Positions 43,971 to 57,182 are shown, counted from the stretch's first letter. The stretch: DNA of 64,000 nt from Thermocatellispora tengchongensis (GCF_014202315.1 NZ_JACHGN010000024.1:62001-126000), one strand, 5' to 3'. Translations and numbers: made by a program. Notes: generated by a model not told the origin, from the sequence alone.

Positions 43971-44714
43971 TCACTCCGGAGGTGTGAAGTCGTAGGGCGC
44001 GAGCGGCCCGAGCAGGCGTACCTCGATCCGGTCCCGGACCCGTTCGCCCAGCTCCTCCACCGCCCGGCGCAGGTCGTCCTGCCGCTCGTCCTCCACGAGC
44101 AGGGCGACGTAGGCGGCGTCGCGCTCGTGGGTCGGCTCGCGTTCGCTCACCGCCACGCACAGCGGGGCGAGCGCGTCGATCACCTCGCGGGTGTCCTCCT
44201 CCCGCTTGGCCGAGATCGCCTGCTCGACGATCTCGCCGAGCCGCATCCGCTCGTTCCGGGTGACCGCCTCGTCCCGGCCGCGGATCGCCTCGCGCAGCCG
44301 CGCCGCCTCCTCGTTCTCCGCCAGGATCTCCCGCAGGATCTCCCGCTCCACGTACCGGCCCTTGACGACGTACTCGATCCGCCCCTCCAGCTTGTCGAGG
44401 GCGGAGGCGAACTCGTCGTGGTGCGGGGCGAGCAGTTCGTCGGCCACGGCCCCGGGGCCGGTCATCACCGCGCCGAAGCGGAACGGCAGCACGGGCACCT
44501 CGGCGGCGGTCTCGTCGAGCAGTCGCTGGTGCGTACGCAGGTCCTCCATCCTGCCGAGCGGCCCGCGCTCCACATCGACCTCGCTCACCAGGGCGGCGAT
44601 CTTGCCGAAGGTGACCAGCGACACCTCCCCCGGGGGTTCGCCGACGCCGAGCGTGCCCGGGGCTACCTCCACGTCGGCGGGGACGATGCCATACACATAG
44701 GACGCTGCCGCCAC
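43971..44714 (-). CDS. gvpF: Gas vesicle GvpF/GvpL family protein
   Basis: 247 residues. YVYGIVPADVEV, VLPFRFGAVMTGPGAV, VVKGRYVEREILREI and the final RIEVRLLGPLAPYDF are family markers. GTG start with GGAGG six bases upstream; one base separates it from the gvpA stop. Confidence 0.93.
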   Translation of the reverse strand: MAAASYVYGIVPADVEVAPGTLGVGEPPGEVSLVTFGKIAALVSEVDVERGPLGRMEDLRTHQRLLDETAAEVPVLPFRFGAVMTGPGAVADELLAPHHDEFASALDKLEGRIEYVVKGRYVEREILREILAENEEAARLREAIRGRDEAVTRNERMRLGEIVEQAISAKREEDTREVIDALAPLCVAVSEREPTHERDAAYVALLVEDERQDDLRRAVEELGERVRDRIEVRLLGPLAPYDFTPPE

Positions 44715-44715
44715 C

Positions 44716-45102
44716 TCAGTCCTCCTCTCGCCTGCGGCGCCGGACGCGGGCGCGCTCCTCGGCCTGCTCCGGCCGGAGCTCCTCCGCCTGGAGTTCCTCG
44801 GCGGTACCGGTCAGCTCCCGCTCCTGGGGCTCCCGCTCGATCTCCCCCCGCAGGGGTTCGCGCTCGACCTGTTCCGCCGGCGCGCGCTCCTCCATCTCCT
44901 CTTCCAGGTGGCTCATCGCCTCGGCGAAGCGCAGGTAGGTGTCCACGCTGGACACCACCACGCGCGCCTCGACCGCGAGCACCTCGATGCCGATGAGGGA
45001 GACCCGCGCGTACGCGTCGATCACCAGGCCCTTGTCCAGGATCGTGTCGATGACGTCGGCGAGGCCGCTGGAGGCCGGGCCGCCCGCAGGCTGAACGGTC
45101 AT
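44716..45102 (-). CDS. gvpA: Gas vesicle structural protein GvpA with charged C-terminal extension
   Basis: 128 residues. Core GvpA signature: [50 protein letters not shown], which builds the vesicle wall. Typical GvpA is near 70 residues; here 50 or more extra residues are almost only Glu/Arg/Gln ([20 protein letters not shown]..., [11 protein letters not shown]). Such tails occur in some actinomycete proteins. ATG overlaps the upstream stop (ATGA). Confidence 0.93.
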   Translation of the reverse strand: MTVQPAGGPASSGLADVIDTILDKGLVIDAYARVSLIGIEVLAVEARVVVSSVDTYLRFAEAMSHLEEEMEERAPAEQVEREPLRGEIEREPQERELTGTAEELQAEELRPEQAEERARVRRRRREED

Positions 45103-46235
45103 GTCCCCGGTCGCCCCCGTCCGCGCGTGCGCACCACGGCCGGCTCGCGACGCCGGCGTACCGGACGTTCCCGAGCCTCCCGAGCGGGACGGCCCTCCGG
45201 GGCGCCACCGCCACGCACCGGCGCCTCTTCTTCCTCCTCCTCTTCCTCTTCGTACTCTTCCTCGGGTTCCTCTTCCTCGGCTTCCTCGGCGGCCTCGGGT
45301 TCCTCTGCCTCGGCTTCCTCTGCCTCGGCTTCCTCCGGGGCCTCCTCGGCCTCCTCGGCCCCCTTCTCCGCCTCCTCCGCGGGCACCACCTGGCCACCGT
45401 GGATCTCGCCACGCCAGCCGTCGTCTTCCACCTCGTCGAGGCGGGGGAGGAGTTCCGACATCACGTGCCGCCGGAAGTGCTTGAGCTCCAGCCGCACCCG
45501 ACGGCCCTGGGCCCGCCACAGGTTGCCGGTGCGCTCGAACAGGCCCTGCGGGTGGTACTCCAGCACGACCAGCACCCGGGTGAGGTCGGGGGCGAGGGCG
45601 TGGAAGGTCACGGCGCCGTCCACGCTGCCCTTCGGGCCCTCGGAGCGCCAGACGATCCGCTTGTCCGGCACCTGCTCGACGATCTTCGCCTTCCAGGTGC
45701 GGTGGGACCAGAAGACCTGCGCCTTCCAGTTCAGCGTCTCGTCGGTCTCCTGCTTGACGTGCTCGACCTTCTTCATGAAGGTCGGGAAGTCCTCGAAGCG
45801 GGTCCACCGGTTGTAGACGACGTGGACCGGCGCGCCGATGTCGATCGACTCGACGATGTTGGTGACCTTGTGCGGGCCGGTCTTGCCGCCCTTGCCGCCC
45901 TTGCCGCGGAACAGCCCCTTCACGGCGCCCTTGATACCGCCGGTCACCCCGCCGACGAGGCCGCCGAGGACGGCGCCCTTGGCCCCTCCCTGGCCGCCGG
46001 TCATGGCGGAGACCAGGCCGGTCCCCTCGTTCTCCACGTAGTCGGTCAGGCGGCCGGTCAGGCCGGTCACCTTGTCGGCCGCGCGGCTGAGCATGCGCTC
46101 GCCCACGGCCGCGAGCAGGTTCTGCGCCTCATGGGCGAGGCGGTCGGTGGGCAGCTTCGGCAGCGGCGCCTTCTCGGTGACGCGCTCGGCCTGCTCGGTG
46201 ACGCGCTCGGCCTGCTCCGTGGGCTGCGCGACCAT
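45099..46235 (-). CDS. SRPBCC-domain gas vesicle cluster protein (GvpZ-like)
   Basis: 378 residues. After a helical, TEQAERV-repeat start (residues 6-20) and a Gly/Lys-rich stretch ([24 protein letters not shown]) comes an SRPBCC (Bet v1-like) domain, [34 protein letters not shown] to ...RHVMSELL, then a long Glu/Ala run ([32 protein letters not shown]) and an Arg-rich end. ATG at 46235 has GGAGG eight bases upstream. Actinomycete gvp clusters carry two extra genes, Y and Z; this position suits Z, but that is inference. Confidence 0.82.
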   Translation of the reverse strand: MVAQPTEQAERVTEQAERVTEKAPLPKLPTDRLAHEAQNLLAAVGERMLSRAADKVTGLTGRLTDYVENEGTGLVSAMTGGQGGAKGAVLGGLVGGVTGGIKGAVKGLFRGKGGKGGKTGPHKVTNIVESIDIGAPVHVVYNRWTRFEDFPTFMKKVEHVKQETDETLNWKAQVFWSHRTWKAKIVEQVPDKRIVWRSEGPKGSVDGAVTFHALAPDLTRVLVVLEYHPQGLFERTGNLWRAQGRRVRLELKHFRRHVMSELLPRLDEVEDDGWRGEIHGGQVVPAEEAEKGAEEAEEAPEEAEAEEAEAEEPEAAEEAEEEEPEEEYEEEEEEEEEAPVRGGGAPEGRPAREARERPVRRRREPAVVRTRGRGRPGT

Positions 46236-46236
46236 C

Positions 46237-46899
46237 TCAGTCACCTCCCCGGCTGCTCGGGCGACGGCGGACGGTCACGGGCCGCCTGGTGACGCGCGGC
46301 CTCGGCACCTGCTGTTCCTCCTCGCCCTCCGGCTCCCCGCTCTCGCGGCCCTGCCGACTTTGCCGGCCGAGGGCGGTCGCGGCGGTGTCCTTGAGGGTGT
46401 CCGCCTTGAGCGGGCCCTTGGCGGTGTCTTTCACCGTGTCTGTCGCGGTGTCTCGGACGGTGCCGGCCGTTCGCTCGGCCGTGTCCTTCGCGGTCCCGGC
46501 CGTGTCCGTGGCCGTGTCCTTCGCGGTCCCGGCCGTGTCCGTGGCCGTGTCCTTGACCGTGCCGGCGGCCTCCGCGGCCTGCCTCGCGCCGGGGACGCGG
46601 ATGGCCTCGGCGCGCTCGTGCAGCTTGTTGCTCAGCGAGTCGATCTGCCTGCTGGTCGCGGCCATGGCCGCCGCCTTGCCGACCTGCATCAGGTCGTTGC
46701 GTACGCGGTTGGTGAGCTCATCCAGTTCCGGGGACGAGCCGAGCGCCTTGAGCCCTTGGCGTACCAGTTCGCCCTGGCGGCCGCGCAGCCGGCCGAGCAG
46801 CATCGCCGTGCCCAGGGACGCCGCCGCGCGCAGCTTGTGACGTCGGCCGAGGTAGTAGCCGGCGGCGACGGCAAGCCCCACCCGTACTCCCTCTTTCAT
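46237..46899 (-). CDS. First gene of the gvp operon, LEA-like repeat protein (GvpY-like)
   Basis: 220 residues. The N-terminal membrane-like helix (GVRVGLAVAAGYYLGRR) and helical middle lead to a repeat zone with five copies of a DTATDTAGTAK-like unit, as in LEA proteins, and an Arg-rich end. ATG at 46899 has GGAGG eight bases upstream. It is the first gene in the operon; its partner role is unknown. GvpY is a guess from position. Confidence 0.75.
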   Translation of the reverse strand: MKEGVRVGLAVAAGYYLGRRHKLRAAASLGTAMLLGRLRGRQGELVRQGLKALGSSPELDELTNRVRNDLMQVGKAAAMAATSRQIDSLSNKLHERAEAIRVPGARQAAEAAGTVKDTATDTAGTAKDTATDTAGTAKDTAERTAGTVRDTATDTVKDTAKGPLKADTLKDTAATALGRQSRQGRESGEPEGEEEQQVPRPRVTRRPVTVRRRPSSRGGD

Positions 46900-47208
46900 G
46901 ATCATCGCCTCCCGTGCCGGATGCGCCGGATACGTGCACCCCGTCCGTCCTGGTGCCCGTAAACCGGATACGGAATCACAAAGCTCTCAATGAGGGAGAA
47001 ACTTGCCGTGCGGTAAACCCACGATCTACGTCCCGGCGCCGCCCGTCCCGAGACCACGAGCGCCGCCCGTCCCGAGGCCACGAACGCCGCTCGCTATGCG
47101 GAAACGACATTGCCCGTTCACGCGACCGAGTGGCGCCTGTCGCCTCGGCGGCCTACGTTCCGGTCAGTCGGTGCGAGATCGGGCGAACCGGAAGGTGGCG
47201 GTACGACG
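46900..47208. other. Gas-vesicle operon upstream region with 24-bp repeats
   Basis: No gene. Two tandem 24-bp units GCGCCGCCCGTCCCGAGACC-ACGA (47036-47059, 47060-47083; one mismatch) and a partial third. The minus strand upstream of the operon has no clear sigma-70 promoter, so a stress or developmental sigma factor may drive it. Confidence 0.5.
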
Positions 47209-48378
47209 ATGGATCGTAGGACGGCATTACGGCTCGGCATTGTCGGGGTCGGCGGCGCGGCGTTCTCCGGGGCGCTGTGGGGTGAGGCGTTCGGCGCCGT
47301 CGCCCAGCCCGGCCCCAGCCCGTACGGCGGCCTGCTCGCCGCCGACGGCAACGGGATCGAACTGCCCGCCGGGTTCACCAGCCGGGTGATCGCCCGCTCC
47401 GGGCAGCGGGTCGCCGGATACACCTGGCACTGGGCGCCCGACGGCGGGGCCTGCTTCCCCGACGGCAGCGGCTGGATCTACGTCTCCAACTCCGAGATCC
47501 CGCTGGCCGGCGGGGCCTCGGCGGTGCGGTTCGCGGCCGACGGCTCGATAGTCTCGGCGTACCGCATCCTGTCGGGCACCAACCTCAACTGCGCGGGCGG
47601 GGCGACGCCCTGGGGCACCTGGCTGTCCTGCGAGGAGATCGCGCTCGGGCGGGTCTTCGAGACCTGGCCCGGCGGCGGGCGCGCGGGCGAGGAGCGTACG
47701 CGGATGGGGCGGTTCAAGCACGAGGCCGCCGCCTGCGACCCGGTGCGGGAGGTCGTCTACCTCACCGAGGACGAGCCCGACGGGTGCTTCTACCGGTTCA
47801 TCCCCGACACATGGGGCGACCTGCGCACCGGGCGGCTCCAGGTGCTCTGCGCGCCCGCCGGCCAGGTCACCGGCCCGGTCACCTGGGCGGACATCCCCGA
47901 CCGCGACGGCTTCCCGCTCCCCACCCGCAAGCAGGTCAGCGCCGCCAAGCGCTTCGACGGCGGCGAGGGCTGCTGGTACGACGAGGGGATCTGCTACTTC
48001 ACCACCAAGGGCGACAACCGGGTCTGGGCGTACGACACCGCGGCCGAGTCGCTGGACCTGGCGTACGACGACTCCTTGGTGACCGGCGGGGCCGCCCCGC
48101 TGACCGGGGTGGACAACATCACCGGCGCCCCGAACAGCCGCGACCTGTACGTCGCCGAGGACGGCGGCAACATGGAGATCAACATCATCACCGCGACCGG
48201 CGTCGTGGCACCGTTCCTGCGCATCCTCGGCCAGTCGTCCTCGGAGATCACCGGCCCGGCGTTCTCCCCGGACGGCACCAGGCTGTACTTCTCCTCCCAG
48301 CGCGGCACCTCGGGCTCCTCCACGGGCAGCGGTGGCATCACCTACGAAGTCACCGGACCCTTCCGCGCCGGGGGTTGA
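47209..48378 (+). CDS. Tat-exported DUF839/PhoX-like protein
   Basis: 389 residues. [22 protein letters not shown] is a Tat signal at residues 3-24. The rest is a beta-propeller of the PhoX/DUF839 type, with [53 protein letters not shown], and a final [19 protein letters not shown]. Members are often alkaline phosphatases with Ca and Fe, but some ligands seem altered, so activity is open. ATG at 47209. Confidence 0.82.
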   Translation: MDRRTALRLGIVGVGGAAFSGALWGEAFGAVAQPGPSPYGGLLAADGNGIELPAGFTSRVIARSGQRVAGYTWHWAPDGGACFPDGSGWIYVSNSEIPLAGGASAVRFAADGSIVSAYRILSGTNLNCAGGATPWGTWLSCEEIALGRVFETWPGGGRAGEERTRMGRFKHEAAACDPVREVVYLTEDEPDGCFYRFIPDTWGDLRTGRLQVLCAPAGQVTGPVTWADIPDRDGFPLPTRKQVSAAKRFDGGEGCWYDEGICYFTTKGDNRVWAYDTAAESLDLAYDDSLVTGGAAPLTGVDNITGAPNSRDLYVAEDGGNMEINIITATGVVAPFLRILGQSSSEITGPAFSPDGTRLYFSSQRGTSGSSTGSGGITYEVTGPFRAGG

Positions 48379-48400
48379 CCCGTCCACTATGGTCCCTCGC

Positions 48401-49789
<1,389 letters not shown>

Positions 49790-49802
49790 GGCCGGCCGGG
49801 GG

Positions 49803-51254
<1,452 letters not shown>

Positions 51255-52130
51255 CTAGTCAGTGGCCACCCCCGCGTTCGAAAGGATTTCCGCCGTGTCC
51301 AGCACGGTGCTCTCGGCCACGGTCAGGCCGGTGGCGGCGAGGTGGGCGTCCACGATGCGCAGGCCCACGGGGTAGCCGGCCATGTCGGGCACGCCGACCG
51401 GCTCCTGCCCCATGCGGCGGGCGGTGGTGTCGCCGAGGACGTACGCGCCGAACTTGAACATCCCGGTCATGCCGATGTTCTCGGTGATCTTCCGGTACGC
51501 CCGGTCCAGCTCCTCCGGGGACAGATCGCGCCCCCAGGGACCCATCGCCTCGGGCCCGGACAGCTCGCGTACGAACGCCTCGGCCAGCCCTTCGGAGATG
51601 ACGTGCTCGCCGAGCACGACCGTGGCCGGGTTCCACTCCACGTTGCTGTGCCGCACGTTGTGGTGGAACTCGTGCACGGCGCAGTGCGCGATCTTGCCGA
51701 TGTTCTCCTCGGTGGGCCAGGCGACCAGGTAGAGCCAGCCGGGCGCGCCGCCCATGCCGTAGTAGCCGCCGATGACCTTCATCAGGTGCTCGTCGTCGGG
51801 ATCGCCGAGGATCAGCATGACCTGCAGCTTCTCGGCGTGCTTGATGCCCGGGACCTTGGCCCGGAGGTGGTCGAGCGCGCCCCGGAGCGCGGTCTCGATC
51901 TGGCCGGTGACGTCCGCGTCGATCATGCGGCGCAGCGCCTCGGCGTAGCGGGGGTCGTCGCGGTCCACCCGGAAGCCGCCGGCGAAGTGGTGCATCTGCA
52001 CCGGGTCGCCCGGCGGCAGCGCCCCGGCCATCGGGGCGAGCATCTCGCGCAGCGCGTCGGCCCGCCGCTCCTGCGGCAGCTCCTGCATCCGCAGCATGGC
52101 GGACGGTGTGTCGAGAACGTTGATCTCCAT
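51255..52130 (-). CDS. DUF2268 putative Zn-dependent protease
   Basis: 291 residues. Zincin motif HEFHH in CAVHEFHHNVRHSNVEW and the downstream SEGLAEAF glutamate are as in DUF2268. No signal peptide, so cytoplasmic. It has a strong, operator-bearing, leaderless promoter and appears to drive proS as well. Confidence 0.87.
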   Translation of the reverse strand: MEINVLDTPSAMLRMQELPQERRADALREMLAPMAGALPPGDPVQMHHFAGGFRVDRDDPRYAEALRRMIDADVTGQIETALRGALDHLRAKVPGIKHAEKLQVMLILGDPDDEHLMKVIGGYYGMGGAPGWLYLVAWPTEENIGKIAHCAVHEFHHNVRHSNVEWNPATVVLGEHVISEGLAEAFVRELSGPEAMGPWGRDLSPEELDRAYRKITENIGMTGMFKFGAYVLGDTTARRMGQEPVGVPDMAGYPVGLRIVDAHLAATGLTVAESTVLDTAEILSNAGVATD

Positions 52131-52137
52131 GCCCTCG

Positions 52138-52168
52138 ACCGTAGGGACTCACGTTACGTGAGGCTCAA
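52138..52168 (-). promoter_or_regulatory. Leaderless promoter with a palindrome in the spacer
   Basis: Minus strand: -35 TTGAGC (52168-52163), 19-bp spacer, -10 TACGGT (52143-52138), then the ATG at 52130 about seven bases on. CTCACGT-A-ACGTGAG (52148-52162), a perfect 7-1-7 palindrome, fills the spacer, an ideal repressor position. Confidence 0.6.
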
Positions 52169-52188
52169 GCCCGTTTTCCGGACCGCCC

Positions 52189-52215
52189 GGGGAACGTTCC
52201 GCCGGAACGTTCCCC
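52189..52215. terminator. Perfect 12-bp hairpin after the DUF397 gene
   Basis: GGGGAACGTTCC-GCC-GGAACGTTCCCC; each arm also holds the palindrome GGAACGTTCC. No U-run. It could end the DUF397 transcript or be a protein-binding double site for the DUF2268 promoter. Confidence 0.55.
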
Positions 52216-52229
52216 GCCGTGTCGTGCGC

Positions 52230-52463
52230 TCAGGCGATCAGGTCGTCGAACTCCCCGTCCTTCGCGCCCAGGATGAACGCCGCGATCTCGGCCGGCGTGT
52301 AGATGAGCGCGGGACCCTCGGGGTGCCGGGAGTTGCGCATGGCGATGCCACCCTGCGGCAGCGTCGCGACCTCGACGCAGTTGCCGTTGGGGTTGCTGTA
52401 GCGACTCTTGCGCCATGAGACCGGCAGCCGGTTGGCGGCGACGCCGTTGGTGATCTCATCCAT
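52230..52463 (-). CDS. DUF397 protein
   Basis: 77 residues: PVSWRKSRYSNPNGNCVEVATLPQGGIAMRNSRHPEGPALIYTPAEIAAFILGAKDGEFDDL. Small partners of XRE-DUF5753 regulators, first known from whiJ-type loci. ATG at 52463 has GGGGAG six bases upstream. Confidence 0.93.
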   Translation of the reverse strand: MDEITNGVAANRLPVSWRKSRYSNPNGNCVEVATLPQGGIAMRNSRHPEGPALIYTPAEIAAFILGAKDGEFDDLIA

Positions 52464-52496
52464 GCTCTTCTCCCCGGAGACGCGCATGTGCGTACG

Positions 52497-52510
52497 AATG
52501 CACGTGCATT
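52497..52510. promoter_or_regulatory. Operator AATGCACGTGCATT before the DUF397 gene
   Basis: 14-bp perfect palindrome 34 bases upstream of the DUF397 start, flanked by GCATGTGCG. The core TGCACGTGCA recurs at 53684-53693. Confidence 0.65.
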
Positions 52511-52707
52511 TGCCCTTGCAGTGGCAAGATACGCCATACCGGCGGGCTATACCTTGCTGACTCCGGGATAAGTACCTCCAGGCCGGAACGATCCATGGAA
52601 ACTACGACAATGGGTACGGCCATGGTCGCGCTAGATGAGGAGAAACGGGCATGAAAGCGGCCCCGTCCATATCGGGCAGGGCCGGGGCGCCGGTGGGAAC
52701 GTTTCGG

Positions 52708-53601
52708 TCAGAAGCTGTCGCGGATCTCGGCCAGGAACTTCTTGCTCGCCGCCGCGGTCTCGGCCTGGACGCACAGGCGGTCCATGACCTGGACGTACTT
52801 GTCGGTGTCCTCGCGCTTGTCGAGGTAGAGCGCGCTTTCGAGCTGCTCCATGTAGACGACGTCGGGCAGCTCGCGCTCGGCGAAGCGCAGGATGCTGAAC
52901 GGCCCGCCCGCCGCCGCGTGCCCGCCCCGGGCGAACGGGACGACCTGCACGGTCACGTTGGGCAGCTCGGTCAGCTCGATCAGGCGCTCGATCTGGCGGC
53001 GCATCACCTTCGGCCCGCCGATGGGCCGGCGCAGCGCGGCCTCGTCCATCACCGTCCAGACGGTGGGCGGGTTGGGGCCGGTCAGCCGGTCCTGGCGGCG
53101 CATGCGCAGCGAGGTGCGCCGGTCGAGCTCCTCGTCGGGGGCGCCGCCGTGCGCCAGCATGATGACCGCACGCGCGTAGTCGCAGGTCTGCAGCAGGCCG
53201 GGCACGAACTGGATCTCGTAGGACCTGATCGTGGTCGCGGCCTCCTCCAGGCCGACGTAGACCTCGAACCAGGCCGGGAGCAGGTCGTTGTACTTGTGCC
53301 ACCAGCCCGGGGTGTTGGCCTGCCGCGCCAGGGCGAGCAGCGGGGCGCGCTCCTCCGGGTCGAGGACCCCGTACAGCGTCAGGAGGTCGGCGACGTCGCG
53401 CTCCTTGAAGCTCACCCGGCCGAGCTCCAGACGGCTGATCTTGGCGTGCGAGCCGCGGATCGCGTGTCCGGCGTCCTCGCGGGAGATGCCCTTGGCCACG
53501 CGCAGCCTGCGGAGTTGCGTGCCGAGAAGCATTCTGAGAATGGTGGGGCCACCTGAAGAGGGGGGATGGGCGACAGTGCCCTCCGCCGGCTGTCCGATCA
53601 C
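52708..53601 (-). CDS. XRE-family regulator with DUF5753 (WhiJ-like)
   Basis: 297 residues. HTH in LGTQLRRLRVAKGISREDAGHAIRGSHAKISRLELGRVSFK; DUF5753 covers the rest (LPAWFEVYVGLEEAATTIRSYEIQFVPGLLQTCDYARAVI). GTG at 53601 has GGGAG five bases upstream. With DUF397 and the divergent ATPase it is the standard whiJ-type trio, which sets the timing of development and antibiotic production in Streptomyces. Confidence 0.92.
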   Translation of the reverse strand: MIGQPAEGTVAHPPSSGGPTILRMLLGTQLRRLRVAKGISREDAGHAIRGSHAKISRLELGRVSFKERDVADLLTLYGVLDPEERAPLLALARQANTPGWWHKYNDLLPAWFEVYVGLEEAATTIRSYEIQFVPGLLQTCDYARAVIMLAHGGAPDEELDRRTSLRMRRQDRLTGPNPPTVWTVMDEAALRRPIGGPKVMRRQIERLIELTELPNVTVQVVPFARGGHAAAGGPFSILRFAERELPDVVYMEQLESALYLDKREDTDKYVQVMDRLCVQAETAAASKKFLAEIRDSF

Positions 53602-53676
53602 GCGTGCTCCCTGCCGAGCCTGCTGAACAATCAATTAGTGTCCCACAACACGGGAATTACGTACAGTACCCTGCAT

Positions 53677-53726
53677 GTGCGGATGCACGTGCAAACGCAC
53701 CTTTCCAACGGGACTTGCATCCGCAC
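53677..53726. promoter_or_regulatory. Shared operator in the divergent XRE/ATPase promoter
   Basis: GTGCGGATGCA (53677-53687) and TGCATCCGCAC (53716-53726) form a perfect 11-bp inverted repeat with a 28-bp spacer; the core TGCACGTGCA (53684-53693) matches the DUF397 operator. Confidence 0.65.
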
Positions 53727-53826
53727 GGTCCTGATGTACTTGCATCAGAATTCGGTCACGGCAAAGATGGTCTTCTGCACGACTTGCCCGGACCGCGCGT
53801 AACATCCTTATCGCTCTGGGGACTCC

Positions 53827-54285
53827 ATGACGACACCCGTAGCACGCCGGCAAGCCGCGACGGGGGGACCCCCTCCGGAGTGGCTGCTCACGGCACTGGT
53901 CGATGACGGCCATGCCGTGCTCGCCGACCTCGACAGCGGGGACCCGGCGTCCGCCGGCGTCGCCAGGGACTTCACCCGGACGACACTGACGGGGTGGGGC
54001 CGGGACGAGAAGGTCTTCGACGCGCAGCTCGTCATCTCCGAGCTGGTCACCAACGCCATCCGCCATGCCGGCGGCCTGGTGCAGGTCCGTCTCTTACGCG
54101 ACGGTCAGCACGTTGCCTGCGTGGTAACCGATTCAAGCCAGGCGCTCCCGGTCATGACCGAGGACGACGACTGCTTCGCCGAATGCGGACGCGGGCTGCA
54201 CCTCGTCGAGGCGCTGAGCGCCTGCTGGGGATGCATCGTGACAAAGGACCGGGGCAAGCTCGTCTGGGCCGTACTGAACCCCTGA
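53827..54285 (+). CDS. HATPase-domain (RsbW-like) anti-sigma/regulatory ATPase
   Basis: 152 residues. HATPase_c N-box DAQLVISELVTNAIRHAGG and the GRGLHLVEALSACWG box mark a GHKL serine kinase like AbaA-locus and RsbW proteins. It is divergent from the XRE gene across the shared operator. Codon 90 is TTA (54094-54096), so translation is likely bldA dependent. Confidence 0.9.
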   Translation: MTTPVARRQAATGGPPPEWLLTALVDDGHAVLADLDSGDPASAGVARDFTRTTLTGWGRDEKVFDAQLVISELVTNAIRHAGGLVQVRLLRDGQHVACVVTDSSQALPVMTEDDDCFAECGRGLHLVEALSACWGCIVTKDRGKLVWAVLNP

Positions 54286-54313
54286 CGCCTCCCGCTGCGG
54301 GATGATGTGCGGC

Positions 54314-55948
54314 ATGTGGCACCTTCTGCCCGCCCCGCGGCACGCGGAGGCCGGGACCGGCGCGTACCGGCTCGACGTGGGCGCGGGGATCGGCGGCGAT
54401 CCCGACGCCGTGGCCGGGCTGCGCACGGCGCTGAGCGTCCTCGATTTGCGCCCTGACGGGCACGCGGCGGTCCGGGCCACCCTCGATCCCGTCCTCGGCC
54501 CCGAGGGCTTCACGGTGGCCGTCAGCCCCGAGGGAATCGAGGTGCGGGCGGGAGACCGCGCGGGAGCGTTCTACGCGGGGCAGGCGCTGCGGCAGATGGC
54601 GCCGCCCGACGCGTACCGGGCCGTCGCGGTGGGCGGCGGGTGGGACATCCCCTGCGGACGCGTCGAGGACCGTCCCTCGTACGCCTGGCGCGGCGCGATG
54701 CTCGACGTCGCCCGGCACTACCTGCCCAAACGCGAGATCCTCCGGATGATCGACATCATGGCGGCGCACCGGCTCAACCGGCTGCACCTCCATCTGGCCG
54801 ACGACCAGGGCTGGCGGGTGGAGAGCCGGGCGTTCCCCCGCCTGCACGAGGTGGGCTCCCACCGCCCCCGCACCGTGAGCAGCCACTACGGCGAGGAGCT
54901 CGCCTACGACGAGGTGCCGCACGGCGGCTACTACACCCTCGCCGACCTGGCCGAGATCGCCGCCTACGCGCACGACCGCGCGATCGCGATCGTGCCCGAG
55001 ATCGACGTGCCCGGCCACGCCTCCGCGCTGCTGGCCGCCTACCCCGAGTACGGCGCCCCCGGCTCGCCCGCCCGGGTCCTGGACCGCTGGGGCATCTCCA
55101 CCGCGCTGCTGTCGCCCCTGCCACCCACTGTGACATTTCTCACAGCGATCTTCGAGGAGATCCTTGACGCCACAGGGATCTCCGGCCGGCCGCCGGCGCA
55201 CGTGCACATCGGCGGCGACGAATGCGTGCTCGACGCGTGGGCCGAGTCGGCGGAGATCACGGCGTACCAGCGGTCACTGGGCCTGGCCACCCCCGCCGAG
55301 CTGCACGCGTGGTTCCTGCGCCGCCTCGCCGACCTGCTCGCCGAGCGCGGCAGCCGGGCCGTGGTGTGGGACGAGGCGTTCGTCAGCGGCGCGCTGCGGC
55401 CCGACACCATCGTGATGCCCTGGCGCGGCCCCAAAGTAGGCCGCCGCGCCGCCGCGGCCGGGCACGACGTGGTGATGACCCCGGTGTTCCCGCTCTACTT
55501 CGACTACGCCGAGGCGGCCTCCGCCGACGAGCCGCGGGCCATCGGCGAGGCCATCACGGTGGCCGACGTCGCCGCCTTCCGCCCGGCGCCCGAATCGTGG
55601 ACCGACGAGGAGGCCGCCCGGGTTCTCGGCGCCCAGTTCCAGCTCTGGAGCGAGCGCATCCCCGACGGCCGCACCCTCGACTACCGCGCCTGGCCGCGCG
55701 GCTGCGCCCTGGCCGAGGTCACCTGGCACGGCCCGTCGCCCGACTTCGCCGCCTGGCTGCCCGCCCACCTGCGCAGGCTCGACGCGTTCGGCGTGGAGTA
55801 CCGCCCCCTTGACGGCCCCCGCCCCTGGCAGCGCGGCGGCGCGGGCCGGCGCGCCCACCGGCCCGGCGTGATCGACGTGGCCACGGTGACCGCCCGGCTC
55901 GACCGCATGACCGAGGCGGCCGACTCCACCCGCCCGTCGATCCTGTGA
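54314..55948 (+). CDS. Beta-N-acetylhexosaminidase (GH20)
   Basis: 544 residues. N-terminal GH20b domain (LLPAPRHAEAGTGAYRLD), then the barrel with RGAMLDVARHYLPKREILRMID, HLHLADDQGWRVES, PEIDVPGHASALLAAYPEYG and the catalytic Asp-Glu in HIGGDECVLDAW. No signal peptide is seen, so it acts on imported chitobiose or cell-wall fragments. ATG at 54314 matches homologues; 54302 adds four residues. Confidence 0.9.
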   Translation: MWHLLPAPRHAEAGTGAYRLDVGAGIGGDPDAVAGLRTALSVLDLRPDGHAAVRATLDPVLGPEGFTVAVSPEGIEVRAGDRAGAFYAGQALRQMAPPDAYRAVAVGGGWDIPCGRVEDRPSYAWRGAMLDVARHYLPKREILRMIDIMAAHRLNRLHLHLADDQGWRVESRAFPRLHEVGSHRPRTVSSHYGEELAYDEVPHGGYYTLADLAEIAAYAHDRAIAIVPEIDVPGHASALLAAYPEYGAPGSPARVLDRWGISTALLSPLPPTVTFLTAIFEEILDATGISGRPPAHVHIGGDECVLDAWAESAEITAYQRSLGLATPAELHAWFLRRLADLLAERGSRAVVWDEAFVSGALRPDTIVMPWRGPKVGRRAAAAGHDVVMTPVFPLYFDYAEAASADEPRAIGEAITVADVAAFRPAPESWTDEEAARVLGAQFQLWSERIPDGRTLDYRAWPRGCALAEVTWHGPSPDFAAWLPAHLRRLDAFGVEYRPLDGPRPWQRGGAGRRAHRPGVIDVATVTARLDRMTEAADSTRPSIL

Positions 55949-56090
55949 CCACCACAGAGACCACCACAGAGACCACCACGGACGCGGCGACGCCGCGCGC
56001 TGCCGCATGCGGGGCGCGGCGCTCACCGGCTCATGCCGGGTGGCGGCGCTCACCGGCCGCTGGCGGCGTTCACCGGCCCCGGGCGGCGCC

Positions 56091-56100
<10 letters not shown>
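55947..56100. repeat. Two tandem repeats between GH20 and pyrD
   Basis: A 12-bp unit GACCACCACAGA (2.8 copies, 55947-55980) starts at the GH20 stop codon. A 20-bp unit of the type TGGCGGCGCTCACCGGCCNC (three clear copies 56041-56100, plus a worn one at about 56013) runs into the pyrD 3' end. Both are non-coding except for the pyrD overlap. Confidence 0.6.
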
Positions 56101-57182
<1,082 letters not shown>

